A stretch of DNA of 12,763 bases, taken from assembly GCA_028713675.1 (NCBI GenBank), contig JAQTNV010000078.1, forward strand, positions 1-12,763, written 5' to 3'. Origin of the DNA: a bacterium (GTDB lineage: Bacteria > Desulfobacterota > JAPLJL01). Positions 1 to 6,331 of the stretch are shown here, in pieces. The translations under genes and the position numbers were made by a program. Under the pieces are notes generated by a model. It saw nothing but the letters and a program-made list of their open reading frames with translations, was not told the origin of the DNA and did not search any database. How positions within the stretch are numbered: position 1 is the stretch's first letter; each line of letters starts with the position of its first letter.

Positions 1-160
1 CGGGAGAGGAAACCGCGCCGGCCGAGGATAACAGGTCCACCTGCAGAACCTTTCCGGTAACCTCAACCTTGACGGATTCCTGGGCGCAGCCGAGGAAAAA
101 CCCGCTGGCCAGGAACCAAACCGCCGCAACGACGAAAAAATATTTTCTTCGATTATTCAT
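1..160 (-). CDS. Lipoprotein, N-terminal part only (runs off the left edge)
   Basis: Read on the minus strand from ATG at 160-158, this gives about 53 codons before the window ends. The protein starts MNNRRKYFFVVAAV, a basic n-region followed by a hydrophobic stretch, and reaches FFLGC with Cys25. This is a plausible lipobox, although Phe rather than Leu sits at -3. After cleavage at Cys25 the mature protein would be lipid-anchored to a membrane. The visible mature part (CAQESVKVEVTGKVLQVD) suggests the start of a beta-rich domain, but I cannot name a family. A purine-rich ribosome-binding stretch (AAGGGGAAGGG on the minus strand) lies just before the ATG, which supports this start. The gene is divergent from everything to its right up to 7110. 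Confidence 0.75.
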   Translation of the reverse strand, partial: MNNRRKYFFVVAAVWFLASGFFLGCAQESVKVEVTGKVLQVDLLSSAGAVSSP

Positions 161-364
161 CGCCCTTCCCCTTTTTTTATCGCAAACCCGGTTTTCCTGA
201 ACATAAAAATTTCCATTCCTATACCTTATGGAAGCAATTCACGTACCAAAGGTGACTATTTGTGTTTATTTGTCTAATTTTCATTGGCTGTATGATTACA
301 ATAATACTAGTAAAATAAGGCAGTTACAAAATGTTTATAGCAAATATTCAAAGGTTTGTTTTTA

Positions 365-616
365 ATGGAAAACTCAACAAAAAAACCATTACTTTTTGTA
401 ATTTCATTACTTTTATTCCTGAGCCAAAAAGTTTCTGCCCTCGTGCCTTGCAGCCCAAGGCATCGAGTTCATCGGTATCCGGGTAACAAGAAGTTTGTGT
501 CGCGCCCCTCTGGGGTTCTCTTCCTGAGGACCCCATCGGGGTCGAAGGAAGGCCCCCCCCTCCCTCCGGGCTGTAAGCCCTACGGGCCGGAAGCCGGTCC
601 TCTTAAAACCCAATAA
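365..616 (+). pseudogene. Possible broken secreted-protein gene: signal peptide joined to unrelated GC-rich sequence
   Basis: From ATG at 365 the plus frame reads MENSTKKPLLFVISLL and continues to a KVSA-like cleavage region. This is a textbook Sec signal peptide, AT-rich at the DNA level. From about base 441 the frame continues through GC-rich, hairpin-containing DNA and gives a Pro/Arg/Gly-rich peptide with no domain-like pattern, ending at 614-616. The abrupt composition change suggests that the start of a secreted-protein gene was joined to a non-coding repeat, or that the signal-like run is chance. No good ribosome-binding site precedes the ATG. I do not recognise the protein. Confidence 0.25.
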
Positions 617-640
617 ACACGGAATGTTTTTTTATTTACT

Positions 641-699
641 GGTGCTCTTGTGCCTGGTGCGCTGGTGCCCCCTGCTCAATGCCCTATGCCCCCTGCCTG
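641..699. repeat. Degenerate 7-nt tandem array upstream of cstA
   Basis: TGC triplets recur at 643, 651, 658, 666, 673, 680, 687 and 694, so spacing is 7 nt with two 8-nt slips. Typical units are AATGCCC and TATGCCC. The pyrimidine-rich form lies on the plus strand. It is the same type of array as those at 2603, 4696, 4827, 5725 and 9762. Confidence 0.7.
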
Positions 700-709
700 T
701 TTTATCCGA

Positions 710-738
710 TTGACTTGAATCCGGGGGTGAGATTATCC
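710..738 (+). promoter_or_regulatory. Candidate sigma-70-type promoter for cstA
   Basis: TTGACT at 710-715 and TTATCC at 733-738 are separated by 17 bases. The -35 is near consensus and the -10 is poor. If used, transcription would start about 4-6 bases before the cstA ATG at 749, giving an almost leaderless mRNA. That would fit the absence of a well-spaced ribosome-binding site; the GGGGGTGAG at 723-731 lies too far upstream. Confidence 0.3.
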
Positions 739-748
739 TGAACCCATT

Positions 749-2593
749 ATGAACTCGGTGTGGCTTCTGCTCGCCGGTCTCGGGGTCTTCGCCCTGGGAT
801 ATCGTTTTTATTCCGCCTTCATTACCGCCCGGGTCCTGACCCTGGATGAAACCAGGCAAACACCCGCTTACGCCCGGAACGACGGCCGGGATTTCGTCCC
901 CACCAACCGGATCGTCCTGTTCGGCCACCACTTCGCCGCCATCGCCGGCGCCGGTCCCCTGATCGGGCCGGTCCTGGCCGCCCAGTTCGGATACCTGCCC
1001 GGCGCGCTCTGGATCATTTTCGGCGCCGTCCTCGCGGGCGCCGTCCATGACACGGTCATCCTTTTCGCCTCCGTCCGGCACGGCGCCGAGGCCCTGCACA
1101 ATATCGCCCGCCGGCACATGGGCCGGCTCTCCGGCGTCACCACCGCGCTCGCCACCCTGTTCATCATCGTCACGGCCCTGGCCGGGCTGGCCATCGCCGT
1201 GGTGAATTCCATGAGCGCGAGCTCCTGGGGGACCTTCACCATCGCTTTCACCATCCCGGTCGCCCTGCTGGTCGGGTGGTACATGAGGCGGCTCCGGCCC
1301 GACAGGGTGGCGGAGGCCAGCGTCATCGGGGTGGCGCTGGTGCTCGCGGGGGTGATCCTGGGAAGATACGTTCAGCAGTCGGAGATCTCCTCCTGGTTCA
1401 TGTTTTCGAAATCCCAGCTCTCCATCATGCTCGCGGTCTACGGCTTCGCCGCTTCGGTCCTGCCCGTCTGGCTGCTCCTCGCCCCCCGGGATTACCTGAG
1501 CACCTACATGAAGATCGGGACGATCCTCCTGCTCGCGATCGGGATCATCATCGCCCACCCGCATCTCCAGATGCCGGCCTTCACCCAGTTCATCGCCGGG
1601 GGCGGGCCCATCATTCCCGGCAAGGTCTGGCCGTATGTCTTTATTACCATCGCCTGCGGGGCCATTTCCGGTTTTCATTCCCTGATCGCCTCCGGAACCA
1701 CCCCGAAGATGCTTTCCAGCGAGAAAGACATCCGCTTCATCGGCTATGGGGCCATGGTCACGGAGGGGTTCGTGGCCCTGATGGCGCTGATCGCCGCGGC
1801 GGTTCTGCAGCCCGGCGATTATTTCGCCATCAATACCGCCCCCCAGGTTTTCGCCAAGCTCGGCCTGCCCATCGTGAATCTTCCGGAGCTTTCCGGCCTG
1901 GTGGGGGAAAATATCGCGGGCCGGCCGGGCGGGGCCGTCTCCCTGGCCGTCGGCATGGCCTATATTTTCGGGAGCATCCCCGGGCTCCAGACGCTCATGT
2001 CCTACTGGTACCATTTCGCCATCATGTTCGAGGCCCTGTTCATCCTGACCACCATCGACGCCGGCACCCGGGTGGGCAGGTACATCCTCCAGGAATTCAT
2101 GGGGGGGGCCGTTCCGAAATTCAAGGAGATCTCCTGGTGGCCGGGGGTGATCATCACCAGCGCCGCGATCTCCTGTTCCTGGGGCTACCTGCTCTATTTC
2201 GGCAGCATCTCCACCATCTGGCCCATGTTCGGGGTGGCCAACCAGCTCCTGGCCGTGATCGCCCTGGCCATCGGCACCACCTACCTGCTCAACCATGCCC
2301 CGAGGAAAATTCATTGTCTGATCACTCTTTTGCCTTTCACGTTCATGCTGGCAGTGACCTTTACCGCCGGCATCGAGAACATTTTCAATATTTATCTCCC
2401 CCAGCAGACGACTACGTCGCAGATCAACATGGTTTTGACCTCTTCCATGCTGATCCTGGTATCGATCATCACCCTGGACGCGGTCAGAAACTGGATCAGA
2501 ATCCTGTCGGGCAAAAGCACGGGCCAGGACCTGCCGCCCCGGGACGAACACCTGCCGGAAGACATTAAAAGATCGCTGTCGAATCTGGAATAA
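749..2593 (+). CDS. cstA: CstA-family peptide/pyruvate transporter (carbon starvation protein A)
   Basis: This is a polytopic inner-membrane transporter of 614 residues. Family signatures run the full length: GYRFYSAFI with DGRDFVPTN near the start, then FGHHFAAIAGAGPLIGPVLA, LAPRDYLSTYMKIG, ITIACGAISGFHSLIASGTTPK, FIGYGAMVTEGFVALMALIA, FWYHF-like YWYHFAIMFEALFILTTIDAGTR, and WPMFGVANQLLA near the C-terminus. E. coli CstA has about 700 residues, and the shorter length here is usual for many anaerobes. In E. coli the family is known for peptide and pyruvate uptake under carbon starvation; the substrate here is not shown by sequence. The start follows the only suitable ATG before the first membrane helix, though the ribosome-binding site is poorly spaced. 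The gene stands alone. Its stop is followed 9 bases later by a 7-nt repeat array, and I see no terminator. Confidence 0.96.
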   Translation: MNSVWLLLAGLGVFALGYRFYSAFITARVLTLDETRQTPAYARNDGRDFVPTNRIVLFGHHFAAIAGAGPLIGPVLAAQFGYLPGALWIIFGAVLAGAVHDTVILFASVRHGAEALHNIARRHMGRLSGVTTALATLFIIVTALAGLAIAVVNSMSASSWGTFTIAFTIPVALLVGWYMRRLRPDRVAEASVIGVALVLAGVILGRYVQQSEISSWFMFSKSQLSIMLAVYGFAASVLPVWLLLAPRDYLSTYMKIGTILLLAIGIIIAHPHLQMPAFTQFIAGGGPIIPGKVWPYVFITIACGAISGFHSLIASGTTPKMLSSEKDIRFIGYGAMVTEGFVALMALIAAAVLQPGDYFAINTAPQVFAKLGLPIVNLPELSGLVGENIAGRPGGAVSLAVGMAYIFGSIPGLQTLMSYWYHFAIMFEALFILTTIDAGTRVGRYILQEFMGGAVPKFKEISWWPGVIITSAAISCSWGYLLYFGSISTIWPMFGVANQLLAVIALAIGTTYLLNHAPRKIHCLITLLPFTFMLAVTFTAGIENIFNIYLPQQTTTSQINMVLTSSMLILVSIITLDAVRNWIRILSGKSTGQDLPPRDEHLPEDIKRSLSNLE

Positions 2594-2602
2594 ATTGAAA
2601 AC

Positions 2603-2654
2603 TAGTAGCCGGTAGCAGGTCGCAAATAACAGGTGAAGGGTCAAAGGTCAAAGG
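2603..2654. repeat. Degenerate 7-nt array just after cstA
   Basis: Seven consecutive 7-base units can be laid out from 2603, among them TAGTAGC (2603), CGGTAGC (2610), AGGTCGC (2617), GGGTCAA (2638) and AGGTCAA (2645), plus a partial unit. The purine-rich form is on the sense strand of cstA. The array begins 9 bases after the cstA stop. Confidence 0.65.
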
Positions 2655-2745
2655 AAAAACAAAAATGACGGTCTCGAGTTTTCACTCATAGGAAAACCAT
2701 CACTTCTTTAAATCGGCATAAATTGATAGAATTTACTAAAGAGCG

Positions 2746-2764
2746 GTATTTCCCCTAAAAATAC
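2746..2764. promoter_or_regulatory. Inverted repeat before the antitoxin start, candidate autoregulatory operator
   Basis: GTATTT at 2746-2751 and AAATAC at 2759-2764 form a 6-bp inverted repeat with a 7-base spacer, ending 9 bases before the antitoxin ATG. A weak promoter-like TTGATA lies at 2723-2728. Toxin-antitoxin operons are commonly repressed by their own products at such palindromes, so an operator is plausible. That role is inference from position. Confidence 0.4.
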
Positions 2765-2773
2765 GGTGTGAAT

Positions 2774-2968
2774 ATGGACAAAAAAGAGTTACTGATAAAC
2801 GAAATCAAACAGGCCCCGGAACCCCTTCTTGCTGAAGTATTGGATTTTGTCCGGTTCCTGAAAACCAAACTAGCTAAAGAAGATTTTGATCTCACTCTCG
2901 CCAGTGAATCTTCCCTTAAAAAGGACTGGCTTAAAGCTGACGAGGATGAGGCATGGAAAGATTTATAA
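2774..2968 (+). CDS. Small antitoxin, DUF2281-like
   Basis: The product has 64 residues from ATG 2774, or 66 from the in-frame GTG at 2768; neither has a strong ribosome-binding site. The N-terminal half, ELLINEIKQAPEPLLAEVLD followed by FVRFLK, matches the DUF2281 pattern of small antitoxin-like proteins: an amphipathic helix pair ending in a conserved aromatic-Leu-Lys motif. The C-terminal half is acidic and short (DEDEAWKDL), typical of a flexible toxin-binding tail. The reading frame overlaps the next gene by 16 bases, the usual antitoxin-toxin arrangement, so its likely role is to bind and neutralise the MazF/PemK-like toxin. The DNA here is clearly more AT-rich than the neighbouring cstA, which suggests acquisition by transfer. 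Confidence 0.82.
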   Translation: MDKKELLINEIKQAPEPLLAEVLDFVRFLKTKLAKEDFDLTLASESSLKKDWLKADEDEAWKDL

Positions 2969-3285
2969 AGGGCGATGTTGTTGTTATCCCCTTCCCCTTC
3001 TCGGATTTGACCCAAGCCAAAAGAAGACCGGCTCTTGTCATCGCTGGATTGGAAGGAGATGATCTTATCCTTTGCCAGATAACCAGCAGGGCAACCAAGG
3101 ATAAATACGCCATCTCAATCAATGACAGCGATTTTCAAACTGGAAGTTTGAAACAGCCAAGTAATATCCGGCCTAATCGCATATTCACGGCGGATAGCCA
3201 CCTGGCTTTATATCGAATTGGCAATCTAAATTCCGAGAAACTTACCGGAATTATTGAAAAAATAATTGAGATTATTCGGAGCTAA
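2953..3285 (+). CDS. MazF/PemK-family mRNA-cleaving toxin
   Basis: The protein has 110 residues. Its N-terminus, FIKGDVVVIPFPFSDL (residues 4-19), followed by KRRPALVI (23-30), is the classic start of the PemK/MazF fold, including the conserved Arg-Pro pair. The central QITS (42-45) and the later SNIRPNRIFTAD (70-81) fit the conserved strands of the family. Known members are ribosome-independent or ribosome-associated endoribonucleases that cut mRNA at short sequences; the cleavage specificity cannot be told here. GAGG at 2948-2951 precedes the ATG, although it is very close. The gene overlaps the antitoxin by 16 bases, indicating translational coupling, and an intrinsic terminator lies about 40 bases after its stop. 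Together they form a self-contained two-gene module. Confidence 0.92.
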   Translation: MERFIKGDVVVIPFPFSDLTQAKRRPALVIAGLEGDDLILCQITSRATKDKYAISINDSDFQTGSLKQPSNIRPNRIFTADSHLALYRIGNLNSEKLTGIIEKIIEIIRS

Positions 3286-3327
3286 GGTAATTTTTAAAAA
3301 CCCATCCAACAAATATTCGTTTTATAT

Positions 3328-3362
3328 AAGAGCCCGCCGTCGGGCTCTTTTCTTTCTTTTTT
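3328..3362 (+). terminator. Intrinsic terminator of the toxin-antitoxin operon
   Basis: A 9-bp stem (AAGAGCCCG with CGGGCTCTT) closes a CCGT loop at 3337-3340. It is followed by a T-rich run through 3362. It lies 42 bases after the toxin stop codon. Confidence 0.88.
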
Positions 3363-3447
3363 CTGATTTGGGCAAACTGCGATTTGGCTTAATGATCAGA
3401 TTACCCTACCTAAATATCAATATAAAAACTGAAATTCCGGACCCGGT

Positions 3448-3475
3448 TTGCCTCGAGCGGCAATTGGGATAAAAT
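3448..3475 (+). promoter_or_regulatory. Candidate sigma-70-type promoter for the STAS/GHKL gene
   Basis: TTGCCT at 3448-3453 and TAAAAT at 3470-3475 are separated by 16 bases. A short inverted repeat (TTGCC/GGCAA, 3448-3464) overlaps the -35 side and could be an operator. The predicted start near 3482 lies only about 10 bases before ATG 3492 but about 25 before the in-frame ATG 3507. Confidence 0.45.
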
Positions 3476-3491
3476 TAACGCTAATTAGACG

Positions 3492-4634
3492 ATGGCACCC
3501 GGGATAATGCTCAAGAAATACTTCCAAGGCAAACGGCACGAGGGAATCTTTAAGGCCACCCTGATGAAGTCGGACGACCCTCCCCTCGCGGTCGCGATCC
3601 TGGCCGGGGACGGCACCTCCGACAGTCTCCAGTCCAATCTCGGGTCCGGGGAACCATTCGCGCAATTCCTCCAGCAGAATCTGCCCGCCGACACCAACGT
3701 CATTATTGACGCCGAGAACCTGGTCTTCGCCGGTTCGCTCTTGCTCGGGACCCTCGGCAATCTTTATAACGACCGGAAAAGCCGGGTTTTATTCGTTACC
3801 GGATATGAACTGGATGCCCGGAAGAAACTGGAGCAGCTGGTCAAGCTTTATTGCGTGGAGGACACCAATTTTGTTTTCTGGATGGACGAAACCCTGGATA
3901 AATTCAAGGTCAAACCCGGGTTCAAGGACGAGGTCCTGAACGAGAAGTTTGAACTGGGCGGGGTCGTCCATTTTTCCCCCGAGGTCAATTTCGTCCGGCG
4001 GGCCATGGGGACAGGCAGTAAAATCGACGCCAAAACCGTCAAGGCGAAGAATTACCTCGACCATTTGTTCCGGGAAGGATTTTTCCGGGTCGGCGGCAGG
4101 GAAAACGCCCTGATTTTAACGGCCCCGATATTTCAGCTTATCGCTTTTCTTTATTGCCGGGAGGTGCTGACCAAATATAACCTGTACGATGAAAAAGGCG
4201 GCAAGAAAGGAAAAATCGAACAATCCGAGCTGGAATGGCTGGTCTATGAAATCCTGGAGAATTCCCGGGTCCACGGCTATGGTTCCACCGACATGGGGAT
4301 CGCCTTTGTGCATCACCTCGCCCACCGGGACAGCCTCTTTTTAAGTTTCGAAGACCACGGCGGGGCCCGGCCTTCAACCTACCAGGGGGCCCAGGGCGCA
4401 ATGGCGGGGGTCGGGAAACTTCTCGAATCAAAATTTTCCCGCGGCGCGGATGCGAAAACCGCCTACGCGCTTCATGCGCAAAAAGGGGTCGAGGTGTCTC
4501 CCGCTGAGATCGGCCTGCGGCAGGAAAAGGCCAGGAACATTTCCCAGCTCCTGTTTCAGGGGAGATCTCCGCAGGAGGAAATCGGGCCAGGATACCGGGT
4601 GACAATCACGCTGCCGCTGGCAGTAAGCAGGTAG
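3492..4634 (+). CDS. STAS-like plus GHKL ATPase-like regulatory protein
   Basis: The product has 380 residues from ATG 3492, or 375 from the in-frame ATG 3507; neither has a good ribosome-binding site. Residues 68-140 resemble a STAS domain (anti-sigma-factor antagonist type). NVIIDAENLVFAGSLLLGTL has the strand, turn and helix pattern, with Ser82 where SpoIIAA-like proteins are phosphorylated. Residues 245-375 resemble a GHKL/HATPase_c fold. ELEWLVYEILENSRVHG (246-262) looks like the N-box with Asn257, FEDHGG (286-291) like the G1 box, and GYRVTITLPL near the C-terminus like the last strand. Such a protein would join the antagonist and kinase roles of a partner-switching pathway in one chain. 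No sigma factor or phosphatase lies nearby. The domain calls rest on pattern resemblance. The stop overlaps the start of a 7-nt repeat array. Confidence 0.62.
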   Translation: MAPGIMLKKYFQGKRHEGIFKATLMKSDDPPLAVAILAGDGTSDSLQSNLGSGEPFAQFLQQNLPADTNVIIDAENLVFAGSLLLGTLGNLYNDRKSRVLFVTGYELDARKKLEQLVKLYCVEDTNFVFWMDETLDKFKVKPGFKDEVLNEKFELGGVVHFSPEVNFVRRAMGTGSKIDAKTVKAKNYLDHLFREGFFRVGGRENALILTAPIFQLIAFLYCREVLTKYNLYDEKGGKKGKIEQSELEWLVYEILENSRVHGYGSTDMGIAFVHHLAHRDSLFLSFEDHGGARPSTYQGAQGAMAGVGKLLESKFSRGADAKTAYALHAQKGVEVSPAEIGLRQEKARNISQLLFQGRSPQEEIGPGYRVTITLPLAVSR

Positions 4635-4635
4635 C

Positions 4636-4686
4636 CGCAGGCTTTTCGATCAGATCCCGAGGTATTGTGGCCGAGGGAAGCCTGCG
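4636..4686. repeat. 9-bp inverted repeat after the STAS/GHKL gene
   Basis: CGCAGGCTT at 4636-4644 is the exact reverse complement of AAGCCTGCG at 4678-4686, with a 33-base spacer. It starts 2 bases after the stop codon. There is no T-run after it, so it is not a standard terminator. Confidence 0.5.
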
Positions 4687-4695
4687 AAGACAATG

Positions 4696-4760
4696 GGTAG
4701 AGAGCATAGAGCATAGGGCATAGAGTAGAGAGCAAAGCGTAGGCAGTAGGCAGTAGGCAG
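4696..4760. repeat. Degenerate 7-nt array, purine-rich on the plus strand
   Basis: Nine exact-phase 7-base units run from 4696, including AGCATAG (4703 and 4710), GGCATAG (4717), AGCAAAG (4731), and AGTAGGC at 4745 and 4752. There are no phase slips over 65 bases. The array follows the STAS/GHKL gene. Confidence 0.85.
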
Positions 4761-4783
4761 AATAAAACATGGGAAATAATATC

Positions 4784-4810
4784 GTCATTCCGGCGGAAGC
4801 CGGAATCCAG
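4784..4810. repeat. REP-like palindrome
   Basis: A perfect 8-bp stem (ATTCCGGC at 4787-4794 with GCCGGAAT at 4799-4806) closes a GGAA loop, flanked by GTC and CCAG. This layout resembles the widespread class of short palindromes of the form ATTCC(C/G)...GGAAT, such as the Neisseria dRS3 elements. Relationship to any named family is not established here. Confidence 0.6.
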
Positions 4811-4826
4811 GTTTGTATCGTATTAC

Positions 4827-4861
4827 CCTTTGCCCTATGCTCTCTGCCCTATGCCCTATGC
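4827..4861. repeat. Degenerate 7-nt array, inverted relative to the one at 4696
   Basis: Five in-phase units: CCTTTGC (4827), CCTATGC (4834, 4848 and 4855) and TCTCTGC (4841). TGCCCTATGCT at 4831-4841 is the exact reverse complement of AGCATAGGGCA at 4710-4720. The array ends 19 bases before the ribosome-binding site of the next gene. Confidence 0.8.
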
Positions 4862-4890
4862 AACTTGTACCCTAACAATAAGGAGTTCAC

Positions 4891-5694
4891 GTGGAAAAAC
4901 TGCTGGCGTATGAAGAAAAACAGATAGTCCAGATCCAGAAATGGAAGAAGGAAAAACCCGGCCTGTTCAGCGTGGTTTTCGGAAAAGCCACGAACCGGTT
5001 TTCCAATAAAATCATCAGCTATCTTCCCCAAAGGGAAATTGAGAGAGCGCTGGATTTCGCCAGCGTGACGGCGAAAAAGCTTTCCGACCAGGAAGATATC
5101 CTGACTTACGGCGGGGTCAAGGAAATATCCGAATTAAGCGCCAAAAGTCTTAAACTCTCGGACTGGCTGGCCAACCAGGTGCACAACTGGGCGATCGGGA
5201 TGGCGGCGGCCGAAGGCGCGGTCACCGGCGCCGCGGGGCTGGTCACCATTCCTTTTGATATCCCGGTTATTATCACCCTCGCGCTCCGCACCGCCTATCA
5301 AATCGGCCTCTGTTATGGGTACGACTGCAAATCCGAAGCCGATAAAAACTTCATCCTGGGGATACTCTCGGCTTCCGGGGCCAACAATATGAAGGAAAAA
5401 ACCGCCGCCGTGGACGCCCTCCAGGCCATTGAGGTGGCCATCGCCAAGCAGACCTGGCGGGCGATGGCCAAGGAACAGCTCGGCCGGGAATCGGTGATCG
5501 TCGCGGTCCGGGGCCTGGCCCGGCAGCTCGGGGTCAACATCACCCGGCGCCGGATGCTCTCGGCGGTCCCCGCCGTCGGGGCGGTGATCGGGGGTTCGGT
5601 CAACGCCTGGTATATGAAAGACGTCGGCTGGGCCGCCCGCCGGTCATTCCAGGAAAGATGGCTCATCGCCAACAACAAAATTACGGAAACTTAA
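4891..5694 (+). CDS. EcsC-family protein
   Basis: The product has 267 residues and starts at GTG 4891, fixed by a strong ribosome-binding site AAGGAG at 4880-4885 with a 5-base gap. The family match rests on the central block. Near residues 98-148 it has HNWAIGMAAAEGAVTGAAGL, then a Pro-rich hydrophobic TIPFDIPVIITLALRTAYQI and GLCYGYD. Near 153-170 comes ILGILSASGANNMKEK, and a second small hydrophobic Gly/Ala segment with SAVPAVGAVIGGSVNAWYM lies near residues 220-245. EcsC proteins are named after the third gene of the Bacillus subtilis ecsABC operon, but their biochemical role is unknown. The N-terminal 60 residues are charged and helical. There is no ABC transporter beside it, and it appears to be a single-gene unit between two repeat-filled gaps. 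Confidence 0.85.
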   Translation: MEKLLAYEEKQIVQIQKWKKEKPGLFSVVFGKATNRFSNKIISYLPQREIERALDFASVTAKKLSDQEDILTYGGVKEISELSAKSLKLSDWLANQVHNWAIGMAAAEGAVTGAAGLVTIPFDIPVIITLALRTAYQIGLCYGYDCKSEADKNFILGILSASGANNMKEKTAAVDALQAIEVAIAKQTWRAMAKEQLGRESVIVAVRGLARQLGVNITRRRMLSAVPAVGAVIGGSVNAWYMKDVGWAARRSFQERWLIANNKITET

Positions 5695-5724
5695 GACCGC
5701 CAACTGCCGCAATAAAAAACGTGA

Positions 5725-5787
5725 GCGTAAGGGGTAAGGCGTTAGGGGCAAAAAGCGAAGCGCATAGAACATAAGACATAACAGATT
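5725..5787. repeat. Degenerate 7-nt array after the EcsC-family gene
   Basis: Nine in-phase units can be set out from 5725, including GCGTAAG (5725), GGGTAAG (5732), GCGTTAG (5739), GCGCATA (5760), GAACATA (5767) and AGACATA (5774). The purine-rich form is on the sense strand of the upstream gene, 30 bases after its stop. Confidence 0.7.
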
Positions 5788-5879
5788 ATTATCAATACCG
5801 TGCTCTCCCTGGCCGACACCCTGGGCGAGCCTCGGGCAAGCTGGGCAGGTTGTTCTTTGTCCTTTGCTCCACGCAGATA

Positions 5880-5909
5880 TTGCCATATGCCGAACGGGAT
5901 TGATAAGAT
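5880..5909 (+). promoter_or_regulatory. Candidate promoter of the small membrane protein gene
   Basis: TTGCCA at 5880-5885 and TAAGAT at 5904-5909 are separated by 18 bases. The predicted transcript would start near 5916, about 26 bases before the ATG, and would include the GGAG at 5932-5935. Confidence 0.4.
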
Positions 5910-5941
5910 ATCCAAGCAATCGAAAAACAACGGAGAAAAAG

Positions 5942-6121
5942 ATGGCAAGAGCAATCATCTCATTTTTCATCGCAATGCCGCTGGCCGTACTGATAAATGT
6001 CTGGCTCTGGCCCGGGACCCACTTCTGGCAGGTGGCCCTGCTGGTTTGCGAATACGTGATCCTGTATTTGATCGTCTACAATTCCCTCTCCCTCTTCTCC
6101 CCGCGCGCCGAAGAAAAATAG
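5942..6121 (+). CDS. Small two-helix membrane protein, unknown function
   Basis: The product has 59 residues from ATG 5942, preceded by GGAG at 5932-5935 with a 6-base gap. The frame stays open upstream to 5864, but that part is unlikely to be translated because the ribosome-binding site points to 5942. Two hydrophobic segments are clear: residues 4-22 (AIISFFIAMPLAVLINVWL) and about 29-48 (WQVALLVCEYVILYLIVYNS). A short polar WPGTHF turn separates them and a charged tail, SPRAEEK, ends the protein. The layout suggests a hairpin membrane protein. I do not recognise a family. A hairpin with a T-run lies 57 bases after the stop, so it is probably transcribed alone. Confidence 0.6.
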   Translation: MARAIISFFIAMPLAVLINVWLWPGTHFWQVALLVCEYVILYLIVYNSLSLFSPRAEEK

Positions 6122-6171
6122 CCCCACATCCAGCTCGAAAATATTTAGCGGTTATTATTTCCCGAAGCCTC

Positions 6172-6226
6172 GTAGTTGCCCGATTTATCGGGCTTTTTTA
6201 AAACCGCCGATGAATCGGCAAACTAC
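6172..6226. repeat. 55-bp element with two hairpins and inverted ends; left half can act as a terminator
   Basis: GTAGTT (6172-6177) and AACTAC (6221-6226) form the ends. Inside are two hairpins: GCCCGA-TTTA-TCGGGC (6178-6193), followed by six T, and GCCGA-TGAA-TCGGC (6206-6219). The first hairpin plus T-run looks like an intrinsic terminator for the small membrane protein gene. The nested, nearly symmetric layout also resembles a short miniature repeat element. Confidence 0.6.
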
Positions 6227-6305
6227 AAAAATCCCGTCTACGATGGAAGGGAGAACGGATCAAATTGCATTTTCGGGTTTAACACAAAATGAAAATCCCC
6301 CCTCA

Positions 6306-6327
6306 CCCCCCTTTTTACAAAGGGGGG
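6306..6327. repeat. G/C-run palindrome just before the HTH/Zn-ribbon gene
   Basis: CCCCCCTTT (6306-6314) pairs with AAAGGGGGG (6319-6327) across a TTAC loop. The GGGGGG arm is the only Shine-Dalgarno-like run before the downstream start codons, so the hairpin could hide it. Similar C-run/G-run palindromes are frequent intergenic repeats in several bacterial groups. Translating through it produces a spurious PPHPPFYKGG peptide. Confidence 0.6.
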
Positions 6328-6331
6328 CAAA

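Larger units (their letters stand above)
161..748. other. Gene-poor 588-base stretch between the lipoprotein gene and cstA
   Basis: The left part (about 170-440) is AT-rich and should hold the lipoprotein promoter on the minus strand; I could not find a convincing -35/-10 pair. From about 441 to 605 the sequence becomes GC-rich, with short inverted repeats (GCCTTG/CAAGGC at the left, GACCCC-ATC-GGGGTC near the middle). From 641 to 699 it turns into a degenerate 7-nt array. No open frame across this stretch carries a recognisable domain on either strand. Confidence 0.6.

Noticed and set aside
632-2644. A 670-codon open frame on the minus strand opposite cstA
   Set aside because: It is a GC-rich shadow of cstA with Gly/Asp/Arg/Gln low-complexity composition and no domain pattern. 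The plus strand matches the CstA family over its full length.
5805-5860. A GC-rich block with repeated GGGC motifs in the gap before the small membrane protein gene
   Set aside because: It contains no perfect stem of useful length and no coding pattern. It may be a repeat fragment, but nothing in this window repeats it.
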